Shown one piece after another: positions 21,211-33,556 of a stretch of DNA of 64,000 nucleotides. A program made the translations under genes and the position numbers. Origin of the DNA: Nipponacmea schrenckii (lineage: Eukaryota; Mollusca; Gastropoda; Lottiidae); NCBI GenBank assembly GCA_030562195.1, contig JAUJPP010000005.1, positions 7,312,826 to 7,376,825 on the forward strand, in the 5' to 3' direction. How positions within the stretch are numbered: the first letter of the stretch is position 1; every line of letters starts with the position of its first letter. Below the pieces are notes generated by a model. That model saw only the letters and a list, made by a program, of their open reading frames with translations. It made no database searches and had not been told where the DNA came from.

Positions 21211-22186
21211 AATACAAAAAATAAACCCAAAATTTAAGAAACCGTTTACTGATTTACTTTATTAAATATTTACTGATCGTATCCCTGTTACATCCCTTGA
21301 GTCAGTTTTCAAGATTTCAACAGAAATAACTTTAGTGACAAATGATAAAGGATGTACATGCCAAGGTATCGCTAGAGTACACCGTGTCTTCAATTCCCCA
21401 GACAATAATTAGAGTGAGAATCGAGTTAACTCTACTGTAACCGCCTTCTTTTGTGTATAATTAACACATAACACTATAGATGTTCATATCTCCACATCGT
21501 CGTTTAATCATCATACAATAACGGATATCATCTTATTTCTATCATCTCAACTTTGATCAGTGAAATAGGATATCCCAAGAGACTGGCATGATTGAGTATT
21601 TACGGTAAAATTCTTGTTGTTTCCGCGATTATTTACAGTCCTCTTTCCTTGTTAATTCAACATCCATCATAATTTGATACCATTGAAAAAATCACAGTTC
21701 GATTGACCAGCCTTCGTTCATCGTCAATTCTTTTACAATGACAGCGGCGACAACTCCTCGATCTTTCTCGATTTCTTTTCTTATAATAAACATTAATAAT
21801 AACAAATATTCTTGACTAAGAATTGTTTATATACACATGATTTGCTGTTATTGGTATGATTTATCAATCTGTATTCTGTTTAGGGTGTTATAAGAGATAA
21901 TCTCTTATAGAAGCACTGGCCTAGGTCACAAGTAGAGACTACATCACACATCAGTTTGATAAGAAATTGTCTGTTAAATGAGTTTTACGTCCTACTCCTC
22001 TGCATCTTATAAGCTAATGAAAATGGACAAGGTGCAGTAAGGGAAATGAAAATAGGACTGCCTTCTCTTTATGAGATTTCCAACCTGTTTTTCTAGGTCC
22101 ATCCCCCGATATTTATCACTAAAGAGAGAAAACAATTCTAAAATTAATTGAAGCCTGGACCTTCAAGGTAGAGAACAAGCATCTAA
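21211..22186. other. Intergenic, dispersed-repeat fragments
   Basis: Fragments of two dispersed families: 'agaagcactggcctaggtca' near 21912 (also 27100-27230) and 'gagttttacgtcctactc' near 21981. No gene recognised. Confidence 0.45.
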
Positions 22187-22462
22187 ATGAACCACCGTGG
22201 CTCCTATGAGACGTTTAGTGGAGATATCAAACCACAAATCAACGGGAAGCGACTCCCAGCGGGCTATAAACCTGGTACAGGTCCGGAGGTACACCTGGCC
22301 AGATCTAGAACCGTTTGGTTTAACAGGCCTCGACTTAATCCGATATATCACTACCCAGCCAAAAAACACGGAAACGAACGTGATGACCAGCAGGATCCTA
22401 TCAATGAGAATATTAAACGAGAAGAGCTCTATCGGTTATTAATTATTGTTAATTATTGTTAA
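22187..22462 (+). CDS. Unassigned ORF in a locally GC-richer patch
   Basis: A 91-codon plus-strand frame (starting MNHRGSYETFSGD) is charged and of ordinary composition, and includes INGKRLPAGYKPG. The patch is clearly richer in GC than its surroundings. Another plus frame (from 22197) and a minus frame (22163-22369) are also open, so strand and reality are uncertain. No signal peptide, family motif or convincing splice sites. It might be a lone exon or a decayed transposon ORF. Confidence 0.25.
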   Translation: MNHRGSYETFSGDIKPQINGKRLPAGYKPGTGPEVHLARSRTVWFNRPRLNPIYHYPAKKHGNERDDQQDPINENIKREELYRLLIIVNYC

Positions 22463-22744
22463 TTAGGAAGTCGGAGATTTAACTATTTAACTCCAATTGT
22501 TACCTGACTTAAAGTCAATATCAGCTTCAAAATGACAAGACACGTTCTATAATATTGACAGGTAAATACCAGCGAGAGGATATGACTCTGTTAATCCAAT
22601 ACATTGTCGTAGAAAATCTATAATATTCGTATTAGATCTTTGAAGTGAGACTAATCAAGGTTTTACTCAATTATTCAAAATAAGCTGCATATCGAAAATC
22701 AAAGTCGCGCAAATCAGTAATCAAACTCTATCATTAATTACGTC

Positions 22745-23925
22745 AAGAAATGTAGTCAGAACGACAGGAATTTGTGTTGGGTCATGAAATGTAGTCAGAA
22801 CCGCAGGAATTTGTGTTGGGTCATGAAATGTAACAGAACAACAGGAAATAGTGTTGGGTCATAAATGTAGTCAGAACGAAAGGAATTTGTGTTGGGTCAT
22901 GAAATGTAGTCAGAACGACAGGAATTTGTGTTGGGTCATGAAATGTAGTCAGAAAGACAGGAATTTGTGTTGGGTCATGAAATGTAGTCAGAACGACAGG
23001 AATTTGTGTTGGGTCATAAATGTAGTCAGAACGACAGGAATTTGTGTTGGGTCATGAAATGTAGTCAGAACGACAGCAATTTGTGTTGGGTCATGAAATG
23101 TAGTCAGAACGACAGGAATTTGTGTTTGGGTCATGAAATGTAGTCAGAACGACAGGCATTTGTGTTGGGTCATGAAATGTAGTCAGAACGACAGCAATTT
23201 GTGTTGGGTCATGAAATGTATCAGAACGACAGGAATTTGTGTTGGGTCATGAAATGCAGTCAGATCAACAGGAATTTGTGTTTGGTCATGAAATGTATCA
23301 GAACCGCAGGAATTTGTGTTGGGTCATGAAATGTATCAGAACAACAGGAATTTGTGTTTGGGTCATGAAATGTAGTCAGAACAACAGGAATTTGTGTTGG
23401 GTCATGAAATGTAGTCAGAACGACAGGAATTTGTGTTTGGGTCATGAAATGTAGTCAGAACGACAGGAATTTGTGTTGGGTCATGAAATGTAGTCAGAAC
23501 GACAGCAATTTGTGTTGGGTCATGAAATGTATCAGAACGACAGGAATTTGTGTTGGGTCATGAAATACGTTAGATCAACAGGAATTTGTGTTTGGGTCAT
23601 GAAATGTAGTCAGAACCGCAGGAATTTGTGTTGGGTCATGAAATGTATCAGAACAACAGGAATTTGTGTTGGGTCATGAAATGTAGTCAGAACAACAGGA
23701 ATTTGTGTTGGGTCATGAAATGTAGTCAGAAAGACAGGAATTTGTGTTGGGTCATGAAATGTAGTCAGAAAGACAGGAATTTGTGTTGGGTCATGAAATG
23801 TAGTCAGAACGACAGGAATTTGTGTTGGGTCATGAAATGTAGTCAGAACAACAGGAATTTGTGTTGGGTCATGAAATGTATCAGAACAACAGGAATTTGT
23901 GTTGGGTCATGAAATGAAATTGTGC
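22745..23925. repeat. 39-bp minisatellite, about 30 copies
   Basis: The unit holds 'gacaggaatttgtgttgggt' then 'catgaaatgtagtcagaa', repeating every 39 bp with 2-nt deletions (gtagt/gtat) and point changes that group into higher-order patterns. Open frames within it follow from the period of 3 x 13 and break at the deletions. The array ends abruptly in a dispersed element. Confidence 0.92.
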
Positions 23926-24135
23926 AATGCGGTAAATTTTGCCAGGACAGCTGCATAAGCTTACTCTTTTCTCGATTCCCAACTGTCGAGAGATCTTTAA
24001 CGTGCACAGACTGTAGCACACGGGACCTAGGTTTATTTCTCTCTAAATATTCAAAACGTCCCCTAGTTTATCTGAAACTCTCAGCCCATGAGAGACATCG
24101 TCAGGCCTCAAACATCACGCTCCTCATTTCCCAGA
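23926..24135 (+). mobile_element. Dispersed non-autonomous element copy
   Basis: Contains 'gtgcaatgcggtaaattttg', 'cccaactgtcgagagatct' and 'tgtagcacacgggacctagg'. The same order recurs at 36195-36370, and shorter pieces at 11435-11580 and 32910-33050. At 36.2 kb it is followed by 'ttattgtcccatctgaac'. No ORF or clear termini. Confidence 0.6.
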
Positions 24136-25095
24136 CAGCCATTTTCTAGATACGAAACCTTTGTGGCAATTCCTCTACTTAACCTAAATTATGAATTTTC
24201 AAACCAATTATTAAAATTTTAAAAAATGTAAAAGAAGAAGATCTGGGTTATACCCTATATAACAGATTGTAAATACAACAATAAGTCCATGTGTTAAAGA
24301 GTAAATTCACAGGTGGTAAATTGAAATCAACAACGCAATTAAAGATTGGCGTCCTTAACAAGTCTCTGTGACATCATTATCGGTAAAACAGCCGTCTTAA
24401 ATACTGTATCGTCGTCAATATACCCCCCCCCCCTTTTTTTCTTTTTATGAGCATGGACATTCCTTCATGCTTCACCGCTACTTCTATCAGTAGGCGTCAC
24501 CTACACTCCTTCCTTTCAACTTTATATCCCTTTTGGACAGACTTTAAATCTCTCTGCCTTCCAACTGCCTCACCCCTCACTTACAACTCAAAACATCACC
24601 AACCCTTCCCTCTTTCTTTTTCACCACTCCCTCACACCTCAAAACTTCACCAACTCTTCCCTCCTTCTAACTTTATCACCCCTCCCTCACACCTCAAAAC
24701 TTCACCAACCCTCTTCTCTAAGAGTACATCTCACCACTACCTCCTACTTCATTATCAAAATTTCAATTAACAAACCCCACCCGCGACCTTCCCTTCCCGC
24801 ACCTCACCCCTTCCCCAACTTTATCAGAATTTCTTCACAATTTCTCCCCACACTCAAAATAAAAAAACAAAAATAAGAAAAAAATGTGCGTCGAATGTAA
24901 TGTTAAATATGTGTAAACTGGTTTAGGTCGGGAACAATATAGATGATGTTGAAGTGTGGTTGTAAGTCTCTATGGATAGGGGCAGTTCGTTAAGTGAATG
25001 ATAGTGTGTCATTCTTGATTCCCACGTGACTAATAGTCACGTTTCCTTGATTCCGACATCAGATACCGAAAACAGCATCTCCGTAAAAACATCTA
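24136..25095. other. Intergenic with a C/T-rich low-complexity block
   Basis: Positions 24450-24850 are strongly pyrimidine-rich on the plus strand, with a roughly 50-bp unit around 'cctcaaaacttcaccaac' repeated about three times. A long open frame there reflects composition. A C run (24423-24432) followed by T runs is present. No gene. Confidence 0.5.
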
Positions 25096-25440
25096 GAAGT
25101 TTAAAGAGATTGTAAAATGATTTTCTAATTGTGTTACGTTTATGAGAGACATGAAATGAGATAAATGGAGTTTTACGTCTTTAGACGGAACATGATAACG
25201 GGGACAATGATGACATCAATTTGCACAATTCTAATTTTTAATCAGACGTCTGTGGTTCCTGTAATTCTACTAAAACTAAGTTTATTATGGCGTCAACAAT
25301 CGCGAAGGGCCTTATTAGAATTAGAGGAATTGCAAGAACCACAGACGTCTGATTTTGATTAGAATGGTTCAAATTGATGCTATCAATGTCCCTGATACTC
25401 ATGTAAATTTTTTAATATCCTCTTAACCATCCCTTTAAGA
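25096..25440. mobile_element. Foldback transposon remnant
   Basis: Two arms around 'atcagacgtctgtggttcct' (about 25188-25280) and its inverted copy (about 25312-25405) pair over roughly 70 bp with mismatches. The element begins with 'aaagagattgtaaaatg' and ends 'catccctttaagaga'. Halves of the family recur near 31885, 36135, 40685, 42625, 49030 and, in tandem, at 58560. A 'ggagttttacgtc' fragment is nested inside the left side. No transposase. Confidence 0.65.
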
Positions 25441-26574
25441 GAGCCAAAAATGATGGAAAGGGACGACAAGCTATTTTAGTCAACAACGACTCCGTTTTTC
25501 ATAATTATTTTCCCACAAGATACGATAATTTGATCTAATTTTGATTAAGTGGTCGAATTACTTACGTCCATTAATTCATCTTATCGTATGCATTCATTAA
25601 TATAAAGTCTTAACTTGTTTTTATAAATCGAAAACAAGAGATGAGCTTATAGACGGATCGGCCATTTCCAATCTTTGCTCATCAGAAATACGATCGTTTA
25701 TAATGACATAGAAAGCAGTGGTCAATATTCACCATTATCTTTCAATAGATAGGCTAATCCTTGTTTTCAACTTGTGAGTTCTGCAATTTCAACAAACATG
25801 TCGGTTTCAAAGCTTTTTCACCACTTTAAATTTATCTGATACTGCTAGTTGAACAGGTGGGAATGGGGAGTTGATTGAAAGAGGGGAGGGGGGGGGTGTC
25901 TCAGTGAGGTAGATGCTTGTACGTTTTCAACCACGAGGGAATACTTGTAATTTTATTAGATGATATTTCATGTGTAACAGGGTATGTAAAAAGAATTATC
26001 AATCTACAATAGATATATCTTCATACTATGGCTACACTATAACGACCCTGGCTAGGGCACTCAGAGAATCATTAGCAGTATTTTTCACCCCATACTACCT
26101 GAGATCGAATATCTTAGATGTAATATCTATATCTGGAGATTGTTTTCACGCAAATTTACAATATTGAGAGACACACAAACAACCAGGTTTAAAACCAACG
26201 TAACTAAATTATACTATCAATAAATATCAAAATATTTAAACTTATAAAAATTATTCCTTTAGGGCCGATAGCGAAAGTTTCAAAGTGATTAAACGAAATA
26301 GGGAATTTCGTTCCAGAAGAAAATACGTATAGGTATGTTGTGTTGTAATATGTAAGGCAATATAAGTGTTATTTACGTCAATCGCTACTATCATTATCAA
26401 CGACAGAGAAAATAAGCCTATATTATATTCAGGTGTCAGCTATTTTCCTGCGACTTTCTGACAGTACGATATCGATTAATTTAGGATCATTTTAACTGTA
26501 ATCACATGATATCTTTATATAGCCAAGACAATTAGTTTTGCGCGGCGGAAGTATTTCGCCGTTGCGCGTGACAA
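25441..26574. other. Upstream region of the peptide-precursor gene
   Basis: AT-rich, with a G run at 25888-25897 and no supported ORF. The last 50 bp before the TATA box are GC-rich (cgcggcggaag, gccgttgcgcgtgac), unlike the rest, suggesting proximal promoter elements. Confidence 0.4.
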
Positions 26575-26610
26575 TATAAAAAGTCCAGCGATCTTGGCAA
26601 TCTTTCAGAA
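26575..26610 (+). promoter_or_regulatory. TATA box and likely start site of the peptide-precursor gene
   Basis: TATAAAAAG at 26575-26583 lies 79 bp before the end of the 5' UTR. About 30 bp downstream, 'tctttcagaacc' resembles an initiator. The spacing supports transcription starting near 26605. TATA-driven promoters fit regulated, cell-type-specific genes such as neuropeptide genes. Confidence 0.65.
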
Positions 26611-26661
26611 CCGTCAGCAGAAACAAGCTAACTTTGAAAACAGAAACTTTTCAGATTAAAA

Positions 26662-29600
26662 ATGGTCGGAACAAGATATCTTCAATTAGCAACAAGTTTG
26701 GCAGTATTTTTATTGGTTATATTTTTAACGTGTACTAGAGCTGCTCCGGTAGATGATTTTGATACTCCTGATGATGAATCTTTAAGGGTGAGTGATTTTA
26801 TGTTCTTTTATGTTCTTTTTATCTTATATTTGTTCATATTTTGTTAAATGTTCTATTGCAATATAAATCGAGATAATGGGTAAGCGCTTATTATACTGAT
26901 GCTTTGATATTCTGTTTTTTTTTTTGATATTTTTGGTTTTTGAAATATCTATGATCTATAAAACACACGATCCTGTGGTTTCTTTCTGAGCGACTTGCAG
27001 CATCTTTGACAGGTTTAAAAACTGGTTGAAGATTATGAATATTATACACTCCGAACTGGACCCGAATCAATTCCATTTGAGAAGTGCGAGCTCCTCTCCT
27101 TTAGAAGCACTGGCCTAGGTCACTAGTATTAGGTGTTCAAAGAGATTCTCTCATATAGAAGTACTGGCCTAGGTCACAAGTATTAGGCGTTATAAGAGAT
27201 AATCTCCTACAGAAGCACTGGCCTAGGTAACTCGTAGAGACTATACTATAAATTCCAGTATACATAATTTTGAATATACAGAAATTAACTACTTCTGGAG
27301 AGATAGATTCTGCTGGGCGATGAACCGGTATCACGATAAAAACCACAATACGATTTGATATCGTTATAATCACCTGGTTTAAATATATCACATATATCAC
27401 GATATATCACATATTTACCGGTTAATATCGTCTCTCTAATTTTAATAACTTACTTGATATAGAAACTAATATTTCATAAAAGGAAATACGGGGTTGTTTT
27501 AGTCATATTTATTGATTTTTTTTTTACATTAAATATTTTGAAATAGAGAATATAAATGATATCCACTTGAATAGAGAAAGTTTTCCTGTTAAATGATGTG
27601 CGATGTGTTTTTTATATGTGTTTTTTCTCCAACTAATGTTTTGTGCATCAGCAAATGTTGCGTTATTCACATTTTTAAAATCACACTTCGGTCGTACAAG
27701 TATCTTCCTACGATCGAGAATTCTGTTTTAATATAAAGATAATATCTGTTTAGATCTGTTATCGGTTTTGACTAAGATTTCCGTTTGTAAAAAAATATTT
27801 TTCAACTTAAAATAAACATTATTAGCTTGGTAAAGGAACCGACTTGAATATTGTAGTTCATTCCTGAAGTTGAATTTATTCGTTTTTTAATAAAATTTAC
27901 TTCCTCATTTTTAGGCTCATTTTTGAGAGAACAGGTTTTTCTAGAAAACTGTTTTGAAATCTTTTCATCAATAAAAACAACCATTTTATCGTTAAAAATT
28001 AAAATCATAAATAAACTGTTCAAGGATAATATTAAAAAATAAAATATATTTGTGATTTACGATGGAGTTCATCCATGCTATAATAATAATCACGATAACC
28101 ACCGTTCAGCGCATTTCGAAAAACAAGGGCAACAAATAAATATATTTCGATTTTTTTTAATTTCCGACAGTCTCGTTAAATCTGCCAACAATAACTGTGC
28201 CTTGTAGAGTTTTGAAATAAATTTTTGACGGTACGATTTGACGGTACGATTTGACGGTACGATTAATATGGATGTTGATTGAATCTTTGAACCGTGAATA
28301 TTATATATATATATATATATATAAATAGTCTTCAGAAATACTAAACTTGCCCGAACATCAGAAGCTTAGATGAACTATGTCAATATTATGTAATTGGTCT
28401 ATTTAATTGATGTTTACACACATTTTAATGTCAGACTGGAAAACTGAGAAAAACAACAAAAATAATTATTATTTTGTACAAAATAAACATTTAAAAATTA
28501 CCGTATTTTAAGATCATGATAATTGCCAATTATTATAAAACTGCTAAATTTATTTATATCACTGGAAAACAAGACTTTTAAATACACCAATATTATATAA
28601 AGTCTGCAGTAATTGCCATTTGTGTTTTTTTAAACTGTTCAAAAACAGACAAACCGTTAAAAATAAATTAGGATAAATTTGTATTTTTGGGATAAATTTG
28701 TATATCTAGGATAAAATTTGTATATCCAGTATAAATTTGTATATATCCATGATATCCATATTAAATGTTTATCTAGGAAAAATGTGTATATCTAGGATAT
28801 ATCTACATATCAGTTAACGTATCATGAAGACGCGAAGCCTTCCTAATGGATTCTAACGAAACTTGCTGAAGTAGTTTAATATATTCGTTGAAAATTTTAT
28901 TTATACCCGAGCTAAAAGGCTGTATGGATTTCACCTGAAAAGTGTATCATACCAACCACATTGAGGAAAGCGACAAGATCTACGTTTAAACGCATCAGTT
29001 TGGTTTAGCGTATTTTTTTATGTCGGTTGATAGATTGAAAAACGATTTCAAACTGAAAGACCCGGTAAATGTATTTTTATCAAACTTATAAATCACAATA
29101 TCAGAATTAAAACTAGAAGTTCCTATAAGAAATACTACCTGTGTTTAATTTATATGCTTCGTCACGTGACGGCGGATTAAAAGAATCAGGTATCAATAAA
29201 TCTAGCGGGCAATACGTGACTAGTTTACGGCAGGATTAAATACTGAACCAAATTCAAAACCTTCATAGACAGAAAAATTGTAATTTATAATCTCCAATTT
29301 CAGTAAATTACACACTTTACAACAAAATATATCTTTGTTGAATGGGTTCTATTTCATTTAAACATTTAGATAGATTTTCTATGTTCAGTATCCGCCATTT
29401 CGCCAATCTATTGAATTACCGGTCGTTATGTATAATGGAGACATTTAATAGAAACAATTTACTGACGTCCAAGTGTGGATTCTGACGGATGCAGCTATAA
29501 ATAACAGAAGACAAAACAAAGTTTGTGTCCATTTTTTATACACTATAATTTATATATTTTATTGACAGTGTGGCGTTTAATCCTGTTATTTTTATTAGAA

Positions 29601-32600
29601 CTTTACGTTATCAGTTATACAACGTCGAAGCTGAACATAGCCATGAGGGACTGGGTGATAGAGGCTACACATAAACAAGAGGGTCTGGGAAGTAGAGTCT
29701 ACACATAGAATGGGTCCGACGACCAGACTTTTCCTGTTTACGCCTAAGCTGTGCATAACAAGAAGAACCGTGTGATAGTGACTACAAATAAATAAGAAGG
29801 ACTGTGTGACAGAAGCTACACATTGAAAGTCTCCGACGACCAGACTATTCCTGTTTTCATCGAATCTGTACATATATAGATAAGGACTGGGTGATAGAAG
29901 CTACACATTATACGACCAGATTGTTCCTGTTTAAGTCGGAGCTGGAATAATAAGTGAACATGACTTATTCGAAGTCTTGGACTTTTGCACTCTGGTCGAG
30001 ATTAGAACTCACGATGGAGATTTTCAACGTATCCAAGCAAATGACGTAATGACGTAAAGAATCCTACTAACTGTCGACGGCATGCGGCACCCATTCTCTC
30101 TTACTTTCTTCTTGATTTCAGATAAAAATGGTTATCATATTTCTGAACGTCTTGTCTAGGGATATCACCTTATAAATTACCAACATATATATTAACACTC
30201 TTATTTTATTTCCCTATCTTGGGACTCGTTCAATTATCATAATATTTCTTATATCACAGATTCCCATAACAGGGGAAAACAATAAAAATATTCTAAACTT
30301 TGGATTAGTTATAGAACGACGAAACGAAATAGAAAAGGTGATAATAAACTACAGAAGTGTTTCTGAAGAAGGCATTTAGCTGAATTGGATCGCCAGAACA
30401 TAGATCTGTCAATTTAGCTGAAACATTAGACGACAGGACAATTGTCGGCAAATATATTTTGAAAGCATAAAATATGCCTCTATTTACAAATTGCTTGCTA
30501 CAACATATAAGTGGCTAAATTTAAAATAAAAACTAACATTAAAAACGGGACGAAAATTAAATCTAATTTTGATTAGACCGGGGGATAATGAAGACGTCAT
30601 GTTTTCGGGTTGAAAAATTCCTAGCAGATCATCTCTATATTCTGGATATGTTTAAAACAAAGGGATTGCATTGTTTCATTGCAAACCACTAGTACTAATG
30701 ACTAACGGCAATGTTATTTCTAAACAAGTATCGAGCCGGAAGCCTATAACATATAAATTAGCTAAATTATAAAGTAGGATTGCTGGAAAACTAACATCAC
30801 AGTTTCTCGTCTTAGTCAGTCGGCCTCATTTTTACCTTGACATTGTGAAGATGTGATACAAGAAAGGTGACTATTGTAGTCAAGGTATAAGTATGAAGTT
30901 TGTAATAGCTTGACATTGTGAAGATGTGATACAAGAAAGGTGACTATTGTAGTCAAGGTATAAGTATGAAGTTAGTAATAACTTGACATTGTGAAGATGT
31001 GATACAAGAAAGGTGACTATTGTAGTCAAGGTATAAGTATGAAGTTGTAATAACTTGACATTGTGAAGATGTGATACAAGAAAGGTGACTATTGTAGTCA
31101 AGGTATAAGTATGAAGTTTGTAATAACTTGACATTGTGAAGATGTGATACAAGAAAGGTGACTATTGTAGTCAAGGTATAAGTATGAAGTTTGTAATAAC
31201 TTGACATTGTGAAGATGTGATACAAGAAAGGTGGCTATTGTAGTCAAGGTATAAGACAAAGTTTGTAATAACTTGACATTGTGAAGATGTGATACAAGAA
31301 AGGTGACTATTGTAGTCAAGGTATAAGACAAAGCTAGTAATAACTTGACATTGTGAAGATGTGATACAAGAAAGGTGGCTATTTTAGTCAAGGTATAAGA
31401 CAAAGTTTGTAATAGCTTGACATTGTGATGATGGTTATATTATAGTCAAGGTATAAGACAAAGTTTGTAATAGGTTGACATTGTGAAGATGTGATACAAG
31501 AAAGGTGGCTATTGCTGTCAAGGTATAAGACAAAATTCGTCAGGGCTTGACATTTTAAAGGTTTTTAACCTTTATTAGAAAAGGTTTTTACACGGAAATT
31601 ACGCAGGCTTAACTCTGTATCGGAACCTTCTGTTAAAAAATATCCCAATTTCTATGTTTTGAAGTTTTTAAAACAGAATGTTATTTGAGGTTAATAGGAA
31701 TCTTGGGATTGAAACTCATCCGACGACAGACACGACTCATTACCCAGAATACTTCTACTCCAAATGTCACAATACACGTTAAAAACATTCTTTTTAATGA
31801 AACTTTGAAATATGTGACTTTTAAAATATATAATTGAGTTATATGGCAGAGGGGTTGTATATTGGTTTAAGGGCAACAGACTTCAAGAGATTGTAAAGAG
31901 GTTTTCTGAAATTGTTTGTGTATCAGGGACACTGATAGCACCAATTTACACTGATGTCTTTGGTTCCTGTAAGTCTAATAAAACTAATCGCAAAATATGC
32001 TTATATCGGAAAAGGCCGTGTGATATAACGTGTCCAAGAACAAGTCTAAAATCATTCGGTTAAACTTTCGGTACTGGTCGTTAGTTTCCGTGAATTGAAC
32101 TAGCAGTATTCTAGTCCCGAAGTAAATACGAGCGGTCTGTCCGTTCAAAACGATCTTCACCATATTGACCGAAAAATCTTCAAAACATCCTTATAATATC
32201 AGGTGTTTACATGTTAAAGATTAAGTTTATTACCGGACGGTGTGTGTTATTATATGATTAAGGTTATAATACTACAATTAATTGTAATAATAATTAACCT
32301 ATTCTATCTAATACACTGATAATTAATTGTTAAGTGACCAATTACAAATTATCAACGTAAAGAATATCTCCACGACCATCTGATATTAACCAATAGACGA
32401 ATAGCAACCGTAACCTAGCTCATAGAACTGTATACTGTTCTACGCCCAGCTTCATTAACACAATGACGTCATGGTCTAATTTAAACGATATCGCGGGACA
32501 GTCGAGTCTGTTTGATGTAATAAATTGCTAATCAATTATTTTACTTCGCTCTTTTTAATTTTGTATTGTTTGTTTGAATTTCTTGGACTTTTGTCCTAAA

Positions 32601-33556
32601 CTTTGTGTTAAATTGTATCTTTCAGAAGGCCTTATTCATTGCTCGACTGTTGTCGACGTCCGATAGATTAAAAAACACAAAACCGGAAGGCTCGAATTTA
32701 GATTTTTCTGAGTTAGCAAGCATACCATTCAATAATCAACAAAAACGATACAGACCACCCATGCAAGGCAGATCCGGTAAGTTTGACCGTCAGTTTTATT
32801 TTATTTTTACCCATAACCTTTATAAAATAAAATAATATATGAACTGCAGATTAATCTTCTCTCTTTCTGAACATGTAGCCTAGCAACTAAAGAAAATATG
32901 TAACACATGCAGTGTGCAATGAGGTATATTTCTTGGGCGGCTATTTCAGACTCTACATTGATTTCTAACTAACGCCCAAACTGCCCAGAGGAAGTCAGTT
33001 CTCAGATTTATTGTCCATCTGAACGACAGCAAATTTCATCAATGGGAAGTCATTGTTAGCACTGAGTCACCACTGTGAGGTCAAATCACTGAGAGGTCAA
33101 ACCACTGAGAGGTCAAATCCAAGAAGAGTAGTTAGATTAGGAAAGGAAATCCCTAAATAAAGTCAGAAAACTTCTTGAATAAATTATAAAAATCATACCT
33201 TACTGGGCCTTTTATAATCAGAGCGGGAACTTACTGTTAACAATTAAACGAATTAATGAAAAACCTTAAATAAAATTATCATTAATGAACCAGTGTAACT
33301 CGTTAAGTTTTAAGAATGGGGTAACTCGGTAAATCACAAGTGGCTTTTACAGATTTCTTCCCTTTAAGTTATGCTCCGGTTTGCCCATTCTCTTATCAAC
33401 AGACATCACTTTAGCTGTTGTTCTACAAATCGCCGCAGGACGTTCTCCATATTAACGTCAATTCTATACACATTGCTTAACGATGGCACGTATCTTACAG
33501 AACTGAAGGCGAAAGAGGTGCTTGATTGTGTTTCATCTCTCCTTCTAACTAACTAA
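26662..33556 (+). CDS. Secreted peptide precursor, probable neuropeptide
   Basis: Exons 26662-26787, 32626-32776 and, less surely, 33369-33556 (acceptor 'cttccctttaag') join in phase to give 154 residues. Residues 1-27 are a strong signal peptide ending CTRA|APVDD. An acidic spacer (VDDFDTPDDESLR) is followed in exon 2 by NNQQKRYRPPMQGRS, where Lys-Arg is a classic prohormone-convertase site releasing a peptide that starts YRPPMQGRS. If the third exon is right, the chain continues VMLRFAHSLINRHH and a tail with CC and a single C. Signal peptide, acidic spacer, dibasic site and TATA promoter fit a neuropeptide or hormone. I cannot name the family; a resemblance of RPPMQGR to the RPQGRF of luqins is weak. 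Intron 1 is 5.8 kb. Exons 1-2 are good; exon 3 could be another, undetected exon. Confidence 0.65.
26788..30829 (+). other. Intron 1 of the peptide precursor, left part
   Basis: No exon recognised. It holds three copies of a dispersed unit around 'actggcctaggtcac' (27095-27245), a 13-bp 'gacggtacgattt' unit repeated three times (28225-28263), an AT run (28300-28322), decayed 'gataaatttgtatat' repeats (28670-28800) and direct repeats around 'gacgaccagac' (29640-29930). Confidence 0.55.
30830..31555. repeat. 73-bp minisatellite carrying a transposon end, about 10 copies
   Basis: Each unit contains 'ttgacattgtgaagatgtga' and 'ggtgactattgtagtcaagg'. The second phrase is the terminal sequence of the inverted-repeat element at 12957-13162. 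Later copies diverge (ggtggctatt, 'aagacaaagtttg'). It lies in intron 1 of the peptide-precursor gene. Confidence 0.9.
31556..32625 (+). other. Intron 1 of the peptide precursor, right part
   Basis: Contains a half copy of the foldback family at 31885-31990 ('gagattgtaaagaggttttc', 'tatcagggacactgatag'). Otherwise AT-rich with no exon evidence up to the acceptor at 32625. Confidence 0.5.

Noticed and set aside
22745..23925. A CRISPR array, given regular repeats
   Set aside because: The whole 39-bp unit repeats with no unique spacers, and the genome is eukaryotic; it is a minisatellite.
24447..24770. 107-codon Ser/Pro/His-rich plus-strand ORF
   Set aside because: Composition mirrors a pyrimidine-rich low-complexity tract; no motif or splice context.
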